Below, piece by piece: positions 1 to 6,169 of a DNA stretch of 9,011 nt. Origin of the DNA: Bacillota bacterium (GTDB taxonomy: Bacteria; Bacillota; GCA-003054495; Carboxydocellales; JAJZTU01); the NCBI GenBank assembly GCA_021848765.1, contig JAJZTU010000130.1:1-9011 (forward strand). The letters run 5' to 3'. The position numbers and the translations under genes are program-made. Numbering within the stretch: the stretch's first letter is position 1; each line of letters starts with the position of its first letter. The notes under the pieces were generated by a model. It was not told where the DNA came from, made no database searches, and saw only the letters and a list, made by a program, of their open reading frames with translations.

Positions 1-1
1 G

Positions 2-607
2 GGAATAATGAAAGCCACTGTCCAGGTGATGCAGGATGAATTCGGCCAACAGCGCCAAATGCAGGAGTATCTGGCTGTGCTAAATGAACAGGTTGAACGG
101 CAGAATAAAATAATCCGGGAACTTCTGGACTATGCCAAGCCGGTCCCGCCGATTTTTCAACCGGTTAATCTCAATGAGGTATTGGAATCGGTCCTGGGTT
201 TTTCCAAATCCTACTTTCAGCAGCACAAGGTCAGTTTGCACATCCATACCGCTGAGCAGCTGCCCCGGGTCTATGCTGATGTGGAAAAGCTTAAACAGGT
301 TTTCCTGAACCTGATTTTTAACGCAGTGGAGGCTATGCCCGGGGGTGGGAAGTTAGAGGTGCAATCCTCCTTTGACGGCAGTCACGTAATTATTAAATTT
401 GCCGATACCGGTCGCGGCATTCCGGATGTAGACCTGGATAAATTATTTGACCCCTTTTTCAGCACTAAAAATACCGGTACCGGCCTGGGCTTGGCTATGG
501 TGCACAAAGTTGTGGAGATGCACCGGGGCAAAATTGAAGTCAGCAGCAAGCCCCGGGAAGGTACAGTGTTCCAAATCAAGCTGCCGGTAGAACACGGAGA
601 GAGGTGA
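2..607 (+). CDS. Sensor histidine kinase, C-terminal part (5' end outside window)
   Basis: This is the end of a two-component sensor kinase, which autophosphorylates on a histidine and passes the phosphate to a response regulator. The frame is open to the left edge. The first visible residues, Gly-Ile-Met-Lys-Ala, look like what follows the H-box motif (HEIRNPL), so the phospho-histidine and sensor domain lie just outside; the ATG at 8 is internal. The second dimerisation helix ends at LLDYAKP (residues 39-45 counting from that Met). The ATPase domain is complete: N box NLIFNAVEAM (101-110), G1 box DTGRGIP (133-139), F box FDPFFSTK (147-154) and G2 box GTGLGL (157-162). It lies 7 nt upstream of an NtrC-type regulator, its likely partner in one operon. 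The signal sensed cannot be told because the sensor domain is missing from the window. Confidence 0.95.
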   Translation, partial: GIMKATVQVMQDEFGQQRQMQEYLAVLNEQVERQNKIIRELLDYAKPVPPIFQPVNLNEVLESVLGFSKSYFQQHKVSLHIHTAEQLPRVYADVEKLKQVFLNLIFNAVEAMPGGGKLEVQSSFDGSHVIIKFADTGRGIPDVDLDKLFDPFFSTKNTGTGLGLAMVHKVVEMHRGKIEVSSKPREGTVFQIKLPVEHGER

Positions 608-614
608 GGGAGCT

Positions 615-1961
615 TTGGCAGCCACAATCTTAATTATCGATGACGAAGAACACATGCGCTGGATTATTGAGAAGGCCCTAACCAGGGAAAATTACCGGAC
701 TGTCAGCGCAGCCAATGGTTCAGAGGGCCTGGCTACCTTTGCCGACCGGAGTCCCGACCTGGTGCTGTTGGACCTTAAGCTGCCGGATATGGATGGGGTA
801 GAGGTCCTGCGGGCCATGAAACAGGAGCAGCCCCAGGTGCCTGTAATCATGATTACAGCCCATGGCACAGTGGAAACTGCCATCCAAGCCATGAAGATGG
901 GAGCGGCGGATTATATTTCCAAACCCTTTGACATGGAAGAACTTAAGCTGCTCATCAGGCGTTCCTTAGAGGTTGTGGAACTGGCCAGTGAGGTAGATTT
1001 TCTGCGGGGTGAGCTGGGAAAAAAACTTAAAACCTGTTTGATTGGGCACAGCCCGGCTATTATCGAGGTGAAGGAGCTGGTTGCCAAGGTAGCGGATACC
1101 CCCGCTACTGTGCTTATTCAAGGGGAAAGCGGTACCGGTAAAGAGGTGGCAGCCCGGCTGATTCACCAGCAAAGCAGCAGGTCTGCCAAGCCCTTTGTGG
1201 CTATCAATTGTGCAGCTATTCCGGAGAACTTGCTGGAAAGCGAGTTGTTTGGTTATGAACGGGGTGCTTTTACCGGAGCGGCAGCCAGAAAAAAAGGTAA
1301 ACTGGAAATTGCTAACGGGGGTACCATCTTCCTGGACGAAATAGGCGAAATGTCTCCCCTTTTACAGGTCAAGCTTTTACGGGTTTTACAGGAAAAAGTT
1401 TTTGAAAGGGTTGGGGGAAATGAACAGGTCAGATTGGATGCCAGAATTATTGCCGCTACCAACCGGGACCTCCAAAAGTCCGTCCAGGAAGGTAACTTTC
1501 GGGAGGACCTCTATTACCGTTTAAAGGTGATTCCGGTATATTTGCCGCCACTAAGGGAGAGAAAGGCTGACATTCCTGAGCTGGTACAGTTTTTCTTAAG
1601 CAAGTATGACTTTCGCCATAACATCAAAGGTGTGAGCGCCGAGGCGTTAGAGCGGCTAAGTAATTACGGATGGCCCGGGAATATCAGGGAACTGGAAAAT
1701 GCTATTGAACGGGCAGTTATCTTATGCAGTGAAGATCTGCTTACCCCCCAATACCTGCCTCATGAAATGACCGGTGAAACCAGAACAGTAAAAAATGTAC
1801 TGATAGATTTTCCGGAAGATGGCCTGTCTCTAGAAGAAGTAGAAAAGGATTTAATTAGCAAGGCTTTGGAAAAAAGCGGTGGCAACCAGTCCCAGGCTGC
1901 CCGTTTGTTGAACATTACCAGATCGGCCTTGATTTACCGGATGGAAAAATATCACCTTTAG
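615..1961 (+). CDS. Sigma-54-dependent response regulator, NtrC/AtoC family
   Basis: A cytoplasmic transcription activator that drives RNA polymerase carrying sigma-54 by ATP hydrolysis once phosphorylated. Three domains are complete. The receiver (about 1-120) has acidic D9/D10, phospho-acceptor D53, T81 and K103. The AAA+ domain (about 142-370) has Walker A GESGTGKE (170-177), the sigma-54 contact loop GAFTGA (217-222) and Walker B with D241-E242. The C-terminal Fis-type helix-turn-helix (about 409-448) contains GGNQSQAARLL. The length of 448 residues is usual for the family. The start is TTG at 615: it is preceded by GAGGTG (601-606), the receiver fold begins at once, and no ATG fits. It follows the kinase by 7 nt and is almost certainly its partner. 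I could not find a convincing -24/-12 promoter in the window, so the regulon is unknown. Confidence 0.96.
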   Translation: MAATILIIDDEEHMRWIIEKALTRENYRTVSAANGSEGLATFADRSPDLVLLDLKLPDMDGVEVLRAMKQEQPQVPVIMITAHGTVETAIQAMKMGAADYISKPFDMEELKLLIRRSLEVVELASEVDFLRGELGKKLKTCLIGHSPAIIEVKELVAKVADTPATVLIQGESGTGKEVAARLIHQQSSRSAKPFVAINCAAIPENLLESELFGYERGAFTGAAARKKGKLEIANGGTIFLDEIGEMSPLLQVKLLRVLQEKVFERVGGNEQVRLDARIIAATNRDLQKSVQEGNFREDLYYRLKVIPVYLPPLRERKADIPELVQFFLSKYDFRHNIKGVSAEALERLSNYGWPGNIRELENAIERAVILCSEDLLTPQYLPHEMTGETRTVKNVLIDFPEDGLSLEEVEKDLISKALEKSGGNQSQAARLLNITRSALIYRMEKYHL

Positions 1962-2109
1962 CAGGGAACTTGATTTACTCCGGGTCAATATAGCAAAAGT
2001 ATACAAGACCTTTCTGTTTAAGCTTAATAAAATATAGGCAGTCGGGCTTATTATGGATGTTCGGATTACTTTCCGCATATCTGTGGCTCAAAATGGAGGT
2101 AGACTGCCT

Positions 2110-2997
2110 ATGCATAAAAATTTAAGCGCTTATTTGCAAATGACTTTGGCTATGGCTATAGTCGGGAGTTCTGTTGTTGCAGGTAAACTTATCGTTGCCA
2201 GCTTTCCGGTTTTTCTGTCTTCCGGAATGAGGTTTGCAATTAGTTCCCTGATGTTAGTGCCTCTGATGCTCAAACTGGAAAAGGGTTTTGTTCCGGTAAG
2301 CAAAAGAGAATGGGCGATTCTGTTTCTTCAAGCACTTACAGGTGTATTTTTGTTTAATATCTTTTTGCTATATGGCGTAAAGTTCACCGGTGCGGTGGAA
2401 AGCGGCATTATTACCAGCACAACACCGGCAATGGTGGGCATTATTTCTTTTTTATTTCTTAAGGAGCGGCTGTCCTTAACTAAAAGTTTGGGAATTTTGT
2501 TCACCGTTTTAGGAATCTTGATGTTTAACCTGATAGGAATTAATAAAACAGAGAGTGGTGTGTTCCCGCTGCTTGGTAATTTGTTGATATTTGGCGCGGT
2601 AATTGGTGAAGCGCTGTTTACGATTTTGCGAAAGGTCTTACCGGATACGGTCTCTCCTTTATCTGCAGCAACCTTGATGAGTTTTATGGGATTTCTGATG
2701 TTTTTGCCACTCACGGTTTATGAAGCGCTTAGTTTTGATTTTTCTGCAGTGAGTCTCAGGGATTGGCTGTATATCTTATATTTTGGTATCGTTGTTACAG
2801 TCGTAGCCTATATCCTATGGTTTCAAGGTGTTGCCAAAGTCCCGGCCAGTACAGCGGCTGTTTTTACAGGGGTTATGCCTGTTAGTGCAGTGTTGCTTGC
2901 TTATATAGTTTTGAATGAACCGTTATCGTGGGCTCATATTTTAGGCGGTTTATGCGTTTTGATTGGAATAGGCTTTATCACAAAGCAGAATCCCTAA
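2110..2997 (+). CDS. EamA/DMT-family membrane transporter
   Basis: An integral membrane protein of the drug/metabolite transporter superfamily, which exports or imports small metabolites; the substrate cannot be read from sequence. The 295 residues form about ten hydrophobic segments in two EamA repeats (roughly 8-140 and 152-290). Each repeat carries the typical Pro-rich helix followed by an acidic turn: TPAMVGIISFLFLKERLS (105-122) and the matching MPVSAVLLAYIVLNEPLS (256-273). I chose the ATG at 2110 because GGAGG (2095-2099) precedes it with a 10-nt spacer. An in-frame ATG at 2053 would add 19 residues with no ribosome-binding site. The 148-bp gap from the regulator gene and the lack of a clear terminator leave open whether it is a separate unit. 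Confidence 0.9.
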   Translation: MHKNLSAYLQMTLAMAIVGSSVVAGKLIVASFPVFLSSGMRFAISSLMLVPLMLKLEKGFVPVSKREWAILFLQALTGVFLFNIFLLYGVKFTGAVESGIITSTTPAMVGIISFLFLKERLSLTKSLGILFTVLGILMFNLIGINKTESGVFPLLGNLLIFGAVIGEALFTILRKVLPDTVSPLSAATLMSFMGFLMFLPLTVYEALSFDFSAVSLRDWLYILYFGIVVTVVAYILWFQGVAKVPASTAAVFTGVMPVSAVLLAYIVLNEPLSWAHILGGLCVLIGIGFITKQNP

Positions 2998-3099
2998 GCC
3001 TCCGCTGCACTACTTTTCATGCAATGAGAATATGTAGATCAAAGAAGCCCTTTGTCTTTGCCGGGTCACCAAATCCGGTTCAGATAATGGGTTTTTTGT

Positions 3100-3142
3100 A
3101 TGAAAATGCAATTTTCATCCTAATTTGTGACTCGCAGAGTCA
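3100..3142. repeat. Two successive perfect hairpins with GCA loops
   Basis: ATGAAAAT (3100-3107) and ATTTTCAT (3111-3118) are perfect inverted arms around the loop GCA. Ten bases later TGACTC (3128-3133) and GAGTCA (3137-3142) pair around the same GCA loop. They lie in the 256-bp gap between the transporter and the recombinase. Neither is followed by a clear T tract, so a role as intrinsic terminators is doubtful. I see no gene in this gap. Confidence 0.5.
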
Positions 3143-3165
3143 TGAACGTTTTATTTACAACACCA

Positions 3166-3194
3166 TTTACTCTAGCCAGAAAGGATGCTATTAT
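3166..3194 (+). promoter_or_regulatory. Candidate sigma-A promoter of the stand-alone recombinase
   Basis: TTTACT (3166-3171, 4 of 6 to the -35 consensus) and TATTAT (3189-3194, 5 of 6 to the -10 consensus) are separated by exactly 17 bp. They precede the recombinase start at 3254 by a suitable distance. Motif match only. Confidence 0.45.
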
Positions 3195-3253
3195 AGGAAT
3201 AGATGGAACTAATGTTTGAAAAAGGAAAAAGCAAATGAGCAAGGAGTAAGCGG

Positions 3254-4339
3254 ATGAGCATCCGGATAACAAAGGGAGAAAATGGACAAGTGTTGGTTAT
3301 TTTTCCATATAATCAGGAGCTTGTAAAAAAGATTAGGTCTGTTGAGGGTCGGCGCTGGCATTCTGATAAAAAGTACTGGTCTATTCCTCATACTGAGAAG
3401 GCGCTTTTAGAACTGGCTAAGGCTTTCACAGGAGAGCAGATTATAGCAGACCCTTTCTTACAACACACTTTCTTTGTTAAAGGAAATGACGCCGGAGAAG
3501 AACTACTTGGACAAGTAGAAAAAGAACTAAAATTACGGGGTTATAGCCCGAAAACCTGCAAAACTTATTTATGGCACATCAAACATTACATCTGTTTTTA
3601 TTCCAAGGATCCAATGGAGTTAGGAGAACCGGAAATTCGTCAATACTTATTGCATTTGTTGGGAAAGGAAAAAACATCTCATTCCTTTGTTACCCAAGCT
3701 GTCAGTTCTATTAAATTTTTATATAAAAATGTACTACATAAAACGGAGGTTACCACAAAATTACCCAGACCTAAGCGGGAGCAAAAATTACCGGATGTAC
3801 TTAGCCAACAAGAAGTAACAAGGATTTTGGAGAGTATTTATAATCTAAAACACCGGGCGATTCTACTTTTGGTTTATTCTGCCGGGCTACGTGTGGGTGA
3901 AGTTGTGCGATTAAGAATGGAGGATATTGATAGCGACCGGGGGTTGATTCATGTCAGGCAGGGTAAAGGCAGGAAAGATCGATATACCCTGCTTTCCCAA
4001 CTGGCTCTAGAAGTTTTGAGGATATATTTTGAAGAATATAGGCCAAGGAAATGGTTATTCCCGGGTGTTCAACCCGGACGGCACCTTACTGAGCGCACGG
4101 TACAAAAGATATTTGAGCAGGCGTGTGAAAAAGCAGAAATCAGAAAAGATGTATCGGTGCACTCCCTGAGGCATTCTTTTGCCACTCATTTACTAGAGGG
4201 GGGAACTGATTTACGCTATATTCAAGAGTTACTTGGACATGTAAGTTCTAAAACTACGGAAATCTATACTCACGTAAGTGAAAGGGACTTAAAACGGATT
4301 CGAAGCCCTTTAGATCAACTGAATTTGAGGAAAGAGTAA
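3254..4339 (+). CDS. Stand-alone tyrosine recombinase with N-terminal HARP-like extension
   Basis: A site-specific DNA recombinase of the phage-integrase/XerC-D family, 361 residues. The catalytic domain (about 180-350) has the full set of active residues: R213 in AGLRVGE, K238 in GKGRKDR, H303 and R306 in HSLRHSFATHLL, H329 in LLGH, and nucleophile Y338 in EIYTH. The SAM-like core-binding domain covers about 82-165. Ahead of it is an extra ~75-residue segment (RRWHSDKKYWSIPH at 33-46) that resembles the HARP-type domain seen at the front of some bacterial integrases; this is recalled, not searched. The extra patch typical of integron integrases is absent. The start ATG at 3254 has AAGGAG (3241-3246) 7 nt before it. 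Its catalytic half is clearly related to the recombinase at 7260-8099. It is followed by palindromes and a repeat array, which may be its sites. Confidence 0.93.
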   Translation: MSIRITKGENGQVLVIFPYNQELVKKIRSVEGRRWHSDKKYWSIPHTEKALLELAKAFTGEQIIADPFLQHTFFVKGNDAGEELLGQVEKELKLRGYSPKTCKTYLWHIKHYICFYSKDPMELGEPEIRQYLLHLLGKEKTSHSFVTQAVSSIKFLYKNVLHKTEVTTKLPRPKREQKLPDVLSQQEVTRILESIYNLKHRAILLLVYSAGLRVGEVVRLRMEDIDSDRGLIHVRQGKGRKDRYTLLSQLALEVLRIYFEEYRPRKWLFPGVQPGRHLTERTVQKIFEQACEKAEIRKDVSVHSLRHSFATHLLEGGTDLRYIQELLGHVSSKTTEIYTHVSERDLKRIRSPLDQLNLRKE

Positions 4340-4353
4340 ATGTTATAGGTAGG

Positions 4354-4383
4354 GAGATTAAACGAACGAGTTCGTCTAATCTC
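4354..4383. repeat. 30-bp imperfect palindrome just after the recombinase gene
   Basis: The arms 4354-4367 and 4370-4383 pair at 13 of 14 positions; the single mismatch is 4361/4376. The centre holds ACGAAC-GA-GTTCGT (4362-4375). It begins 14 bp after the recombinase stop codon. It could act as a terminator, but only four T follow, eight bases downstream. It could also be a recombinase or regulator binding site, because the core is repeated downstream. Confidence 0.6.
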
Positions 4384-4401
4384 CGGATTTTGGGGGTGTG
4401 A

Positions 4402-4415
4402 ACGAACCAGTTCGT
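4402..4415. repeat. Second copy of the ACGAAC-NN-GTTCGT palindrome
   Basis: ACGAAC-CA-GTTCGT has the same half-sites as the core at 4362-4375. The 15-base stretches 4361-4375 and 4401-4415 differ at one base only. Centre-to-centre spacing is exactly 40 bp, close to four helical turns, so both would lie on nearly the same face of the DNA. Confidence 0.6.
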
Positions 4416-4452
4416 GATGAAGATGTTATCTGAAACGGCCATATCGGAGTAT

Positions 4453-4817
4453 TCTTTGGGGTCTGAATTGGATTATTTTGAAAACAGTAATCGGAATTGT
4501 GGGCCCCGGGACTTTGCGGCAGGGCAGAAGAGTAATTCGCTTGCTGGGGCCGGGGTTCCGGGTCTCGACGATTTGCGATAGTGGTCAATCGGAATCCGGT
4601 AACCGAAGAGGAAGCAACAGGAAGAATGGCATAGTTATCTTGCTGGGGCCGGGGTTCCGGGTCTTGACGATTTACTATAGTAGTCAATCGAAATCCGGTA
4701 ACCGAAGAGGAAGCGACAGGAAGAATGGTAAGTTGCTTGCTGGGGCCAGGGTTCCAGGTCATGACGATTTACGGTAGTGGTCATTGGGAATTTTGGCACC
4801 GAAAAGGAAGAGACAGG
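4453..4817. repeat. Tandem array of ~98-bp hairpin-forming units
   Basis: Three clear units start with CTTGCTGGGGCC at 4540, 4639 and 4736 (periods 99 and 97 bp). A degenerate unit lies before them from about 4453, and possible remnants occur near 4856-4883. Units 1 and 2 are nearly identical; unit 3 is more diverged. Each can fold: GGTTCCGG (4554-4561) with CCGGTAACC (4596-4604, one bulge), plus an inner CGATT/AATCG stem; unit 2 repeats this at 4653-4660 and 4695-4703. In unit 3 the arms become GGTTCCAG (4750-4757) and TTTGGCACC (4792-4800) yet still pair largely. The 97-bp period breaks any reading frame, so the open frames here (4478-4777 plus, 4376-4762 minus) are probably not genes. Together with the flanking sequence this explains most of the 750-bp gene-free zone 4340-5091. 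Confidence 0.75.
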
Positions 4818-4936
4818 TTATATTTACGTTATTTCTGCCAAGCAATGGGTCCTATTTATTGGGGTCAGGTCTTATAAGAGTGGCCGCATCAGATAACACT
4901 GGCTTCCACGGCTGGTTAACAACCGTAAGCTGATAT

Positions 4937-5026
4937 GTCCGCCCAACTCACAGACTGTCACGGCTTTTGCGGATTTGGGCGAGATGAAGGCTGGCAAAAG
5001 CCGCGCCAGCCAGTGAGTTCGTGGAC
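4937..5026. repeat. ~90-nt imperfect inverted repeat
   Basis: AACTCAC (4945-4951) pairs with GTGAGTT (5013-5019) and CGGCTTTTGC (4961-4970) pairs with GCAAAAGCCG (4994-5003). Both share one centre, so they are parts of a single long hairpin. The outer GTCC (4937-4940) and GGAC (5023-5026) extend it with one gap. A competing local stem GGCTGGC/GCCAGCC (4989-4995/5005-5011) could form instead. No gene is seen here; it may be a structured RNA or a mobile palindromic repeat. Confidence 0.55.
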
Positions 5027-5053
5027 GCCCTGAACGTTATCGGAAATGCCGGG

Positions 5054-5081
5054 AAAAGAAAAAAGAGAGGATTTTCCTCTC
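5054..5081 (-). terminator. Rho-independent terminator of the toxin-antitoxin operon
   Basis: Read on the minus strand, GAGAGGA (5081-5075) pairs with TCCTCTC (5071-5065) around a 3-base loop and is followed directly by a T-rich tract of six T, C, then four T (5064-5054). It starts 11 bp after the stop codon of the antitoxin-like gene. Confidence 0.85.
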
Positions 5082-5091
5082 GAGCATGCAT

Positions 5092-5403
5092 TTATAGAAA
5101 GAATTCGGGTTTTTTTAATGACCTGGTAATAATCATTCTAATTAGGGCACTTCCTGTTAATCCGTTTTCACGGGCGATTTTTTTGAGCAATTCTTTTTCA
5201 TGTCGTGTTAACCGAATAGTAACAATTTCCGATTTATGGTCGGGAATAAGAACTTCCTTATCTTCAAGAGTCTCAAGAGGATTGTAGGTATCCTTGTCGA
5301 ATTTTACCATATCAGCCAGTAGTTCGTCTTTAGTAATTTGCCCAAGGTTTGACACATCTTGAACAGATTTAACATGAATTTTTCTTCTTTCTTTCTTACT
5401 CAT
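5092..5403 (-). CDS. Ribbon-helix-helix (CopG-type) antitoxin-like protein
   Basis: A 103-residue protein, likely the antitoxin and autorepressor of the pair with the gene just upstream. The C-terminal part (about 59-97, with IVTIRLTRHEKELLKKIA then GLTGSALIRMII) matches the layout of a ribbon-helix-helix DNA-binding domain: one beta strand and two helices. The N-terminal half is charged and would contact the toxin, as in CopG-type antitoxins paired with BrnT-like toxins. The start at 5403 is chosen because GAGGTG lies 7 nt upstream; a longer open frame to 5577 overlaps the toxin gene and has no support. The ATG overlaps the toxin stop codon by 8 bp, which indicates translational coupling. 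A strong terminator follows. Family assignment is from motif layout only. Confidence 0.75.
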   Translation of the reverse strand: MSKKERRKIHVKSVQDVSNLGQITKDELLADMVKFDKDTYNPLETLEDKEVLIPDHKSEIVTIRLTRHEKELLKKIARENGLTGSALIRMIITRSLKKPEFFL

Positions 5404-5764
5404 CTCGAAGCACCTCGCTTTCGTGGCGATAAAGATCCTCAAGAGCCGTATCCGCCCAATAAGCAGTAATGATGTACATATTTCCGTCCGGGAAAAGCCT
5501 GCCGACCACAAACAATACTCTACCTGAAGCTGCTTCACACAGGATTTCGTAGACAGTTCCCTTTGATTTAGGTACATTTTTGGAAATTGGTGATTTCTGT
5601 TTTGTTTTCATTACTACCAAATAAGGGTCACTAAACGCATCAAACAAGTCATCTCGGTATACTTTGTGTTTTATATCTAATTTATCCTCGATATCCTGAT
5701 CGAGAATAAGGGTTCCATTGAATACTTTTTCAAACTCGGAATTAAAAACTCGTTTTATTTTCAT
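5396..5764 (-). CDS. BrnT-like toxin candidate
   Basis: A 122-residue soluble protein placed as the first gene of a toxin-antitoxin-like operon. Two stretches resemble the BrnT RNase-toxin fold: KHKVYRDDLFDAFSDP (32-47), like the family's KHGV/F-Dp segment, and GRVLFVVGRLFPDGNMYIIT (81-100), like its closing beta hairpin. BrnT proteins are about 90 residues, so this one has extra sequence, mostly at 48-80. The start at 5764 is preferred because GAGGTG (5769-5774) precedes it; the ATG at 5779 has no ribosome-binding site. Order (toxin first, DNA-binding antitoxin second) and the 8-bp overlap are typical of brnTA operons. If BrnT-like, it would cut RNA and slow growth when free of its partner. 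The match is weak, so it could be an unrelated small toxin. Confidence 0.6.
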   Translation of the reverse strand: MKIKRVFNSEFEKVFNGTLILDQDIEDKLDIKHKVYRDDLFDAFSDPYLVVMKTKQKSPISKNVPKSKGTVYEILCEAASGRVLFVVGRLFPDGNMYIITAYWADTALEDLYRHESEVLRDE

Positions 5765-5778
5765 ACCGCACCTCGGCA

Positions 5779-5826
5779 TGTATTCGAATGTATTACATAA
5801 TCATGATAACATTTTCTGGGATTCAA
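5779..5826 (-). promoter_or_regulatory. Candidate promoter and operator of the toxin-antitoxin operon
   Basis: On the minus strand TTGAAT (5826-5821) and GATTAT (5802-5797) form a weak -35/-10 pair with an 18-bp spacer. Just downstream, near the expected transcription start, are two TGTATT copies (plus strand 5779-5784 and 5789-5794) exactly 10 bp apart. The first overlaps the palindrome ATTCGAAT (5782-5789). Spacing of one helical turn suits a ribbon-helix-helix repressor, which fits autoregulation. Confidence 0.35.
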
Positions 5827-5852
5827 TGCAAGCCCCGGCACTTCCGATAACA

Positions 5853-5976
5853 GTTTAGAGATTTATGATGTTCCAAGTTTATAAAAACAGAAGGCTCCGG
5901 CGCATGTGTAGCTGCGAGGCCTTCAGAAACAATATAGAAGTATCCGGAACATCATGAATCTCGTGTTGTACTAAAC
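5853..5976. repeat. Nested inverted repeat ending at the transposon's left edge
   Basis: The 17-base arms 5858-5874 and 5946-5962 are inverted copies with one difference (a G-T pair on the plus strand). Outside them GTTTA (5853-5857) also pairs with TAAAC (5972-5976) if nine bases, 5963-5971, bulge out. Inside is a smaller stem-loop, GAAGGC/GCCTTC (5890-5895/5919-5924). The right arm stops exactly where the terminal repeat of the mobile element begins. Apart from the operon promoter described separately, this is the only feature I see between the toxin start and the element. Confidence 0.6.
5881..5924 (-). terminator. Candidate minus-strand terminator inside the nested repeat
   Basis: On the minus strand GAAGGC...GCCTTC forms a stem with an inner CGCA/TGCG helix, followed by TGTTTTTAT. 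It could stop transcripts leaving the transposase gene before they reach the toxin-antitoxin promoter. The loop and internal mismatches make it weaker than the terminator at 5054-5081. Confidence 0.4.
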
Positions 5977-5978
5977 CG
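5963..5978 (+). repeat. Left terminal inverted repeat of the element
   Basis: GTGTTGTACTAAACCG matches the reverse complement of 8180-8195 at 15 of 16 bases (T/C at the seventh). Similarity continues weakly inward (CTGC after one extra base). It follows the inverted-repeat arm ending at 5962. Confidence 0.75.
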
Positions 5979-6169
5979 TCTGCAGCAGGGAGTTGGCTAT
6001 GGGAATTCAATGTTTTCCCTACCCATGAAATTGGGACAACCACAGCACAATATAAGGAAAATGCCACCAATAATGGGCATGTAATGCAGCAACAACGACC
6101 CAAAAGGGCATACTTTCCCCCTCCCCAAAAACAGGCTTGTTAAAAGGCGTAGAGTGTTCTATCAATGTT

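Noticed and set aside
1962..2109. Possible sigma-54 or sigma-A promoter between the regulator and the transporter
   Set aside because: No GG-N10-GC site is convincing, and TTGATT at 1970-1975 has no good -10 at a proper distance.
3212..3249. Two tiny frames (MFEKGKSK and MSKE) just before the recombinase start, as a possible leader peptide
   Set aside because: They are very short, A-rich and could arise by chance around the ribosome-binding site. No attenuator-like structure is visible.
4362..4415. LexA (SOS) boxes at the CGAAC/GTTCG palindromes
   Set aside because: The Gram-positive LexA site needs four bases between CGAAC and GTTCG. Both sites here have two, so the half-sites are out of register.
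4376..4777. Open frames on both strands across the tandem repeats, giving repetitive proteins of 99 and 128 residues
   Set aside because: The repeat period of 97-99 bp shifts frame between units, there is no good ribosome-binding site and no known domain. The repeats behave as structured DNA, not as protein repeats.
4540..4817. Integron attC sites or a CRISPR array
   Set aside because: There are no GTTRRRY core sites, no cassette genes and no integron-specific integrase patch. Units are head-to-tail without unique spacers of even length, so it is not CRISPR.
5879..6103. Minus-strand 74-residue frame with a cysteine-rich start
   Set aside because: It crosses the transposon end and the structured inverted repeat, lacks a convincing ribosome-binding site and matches no family I know.
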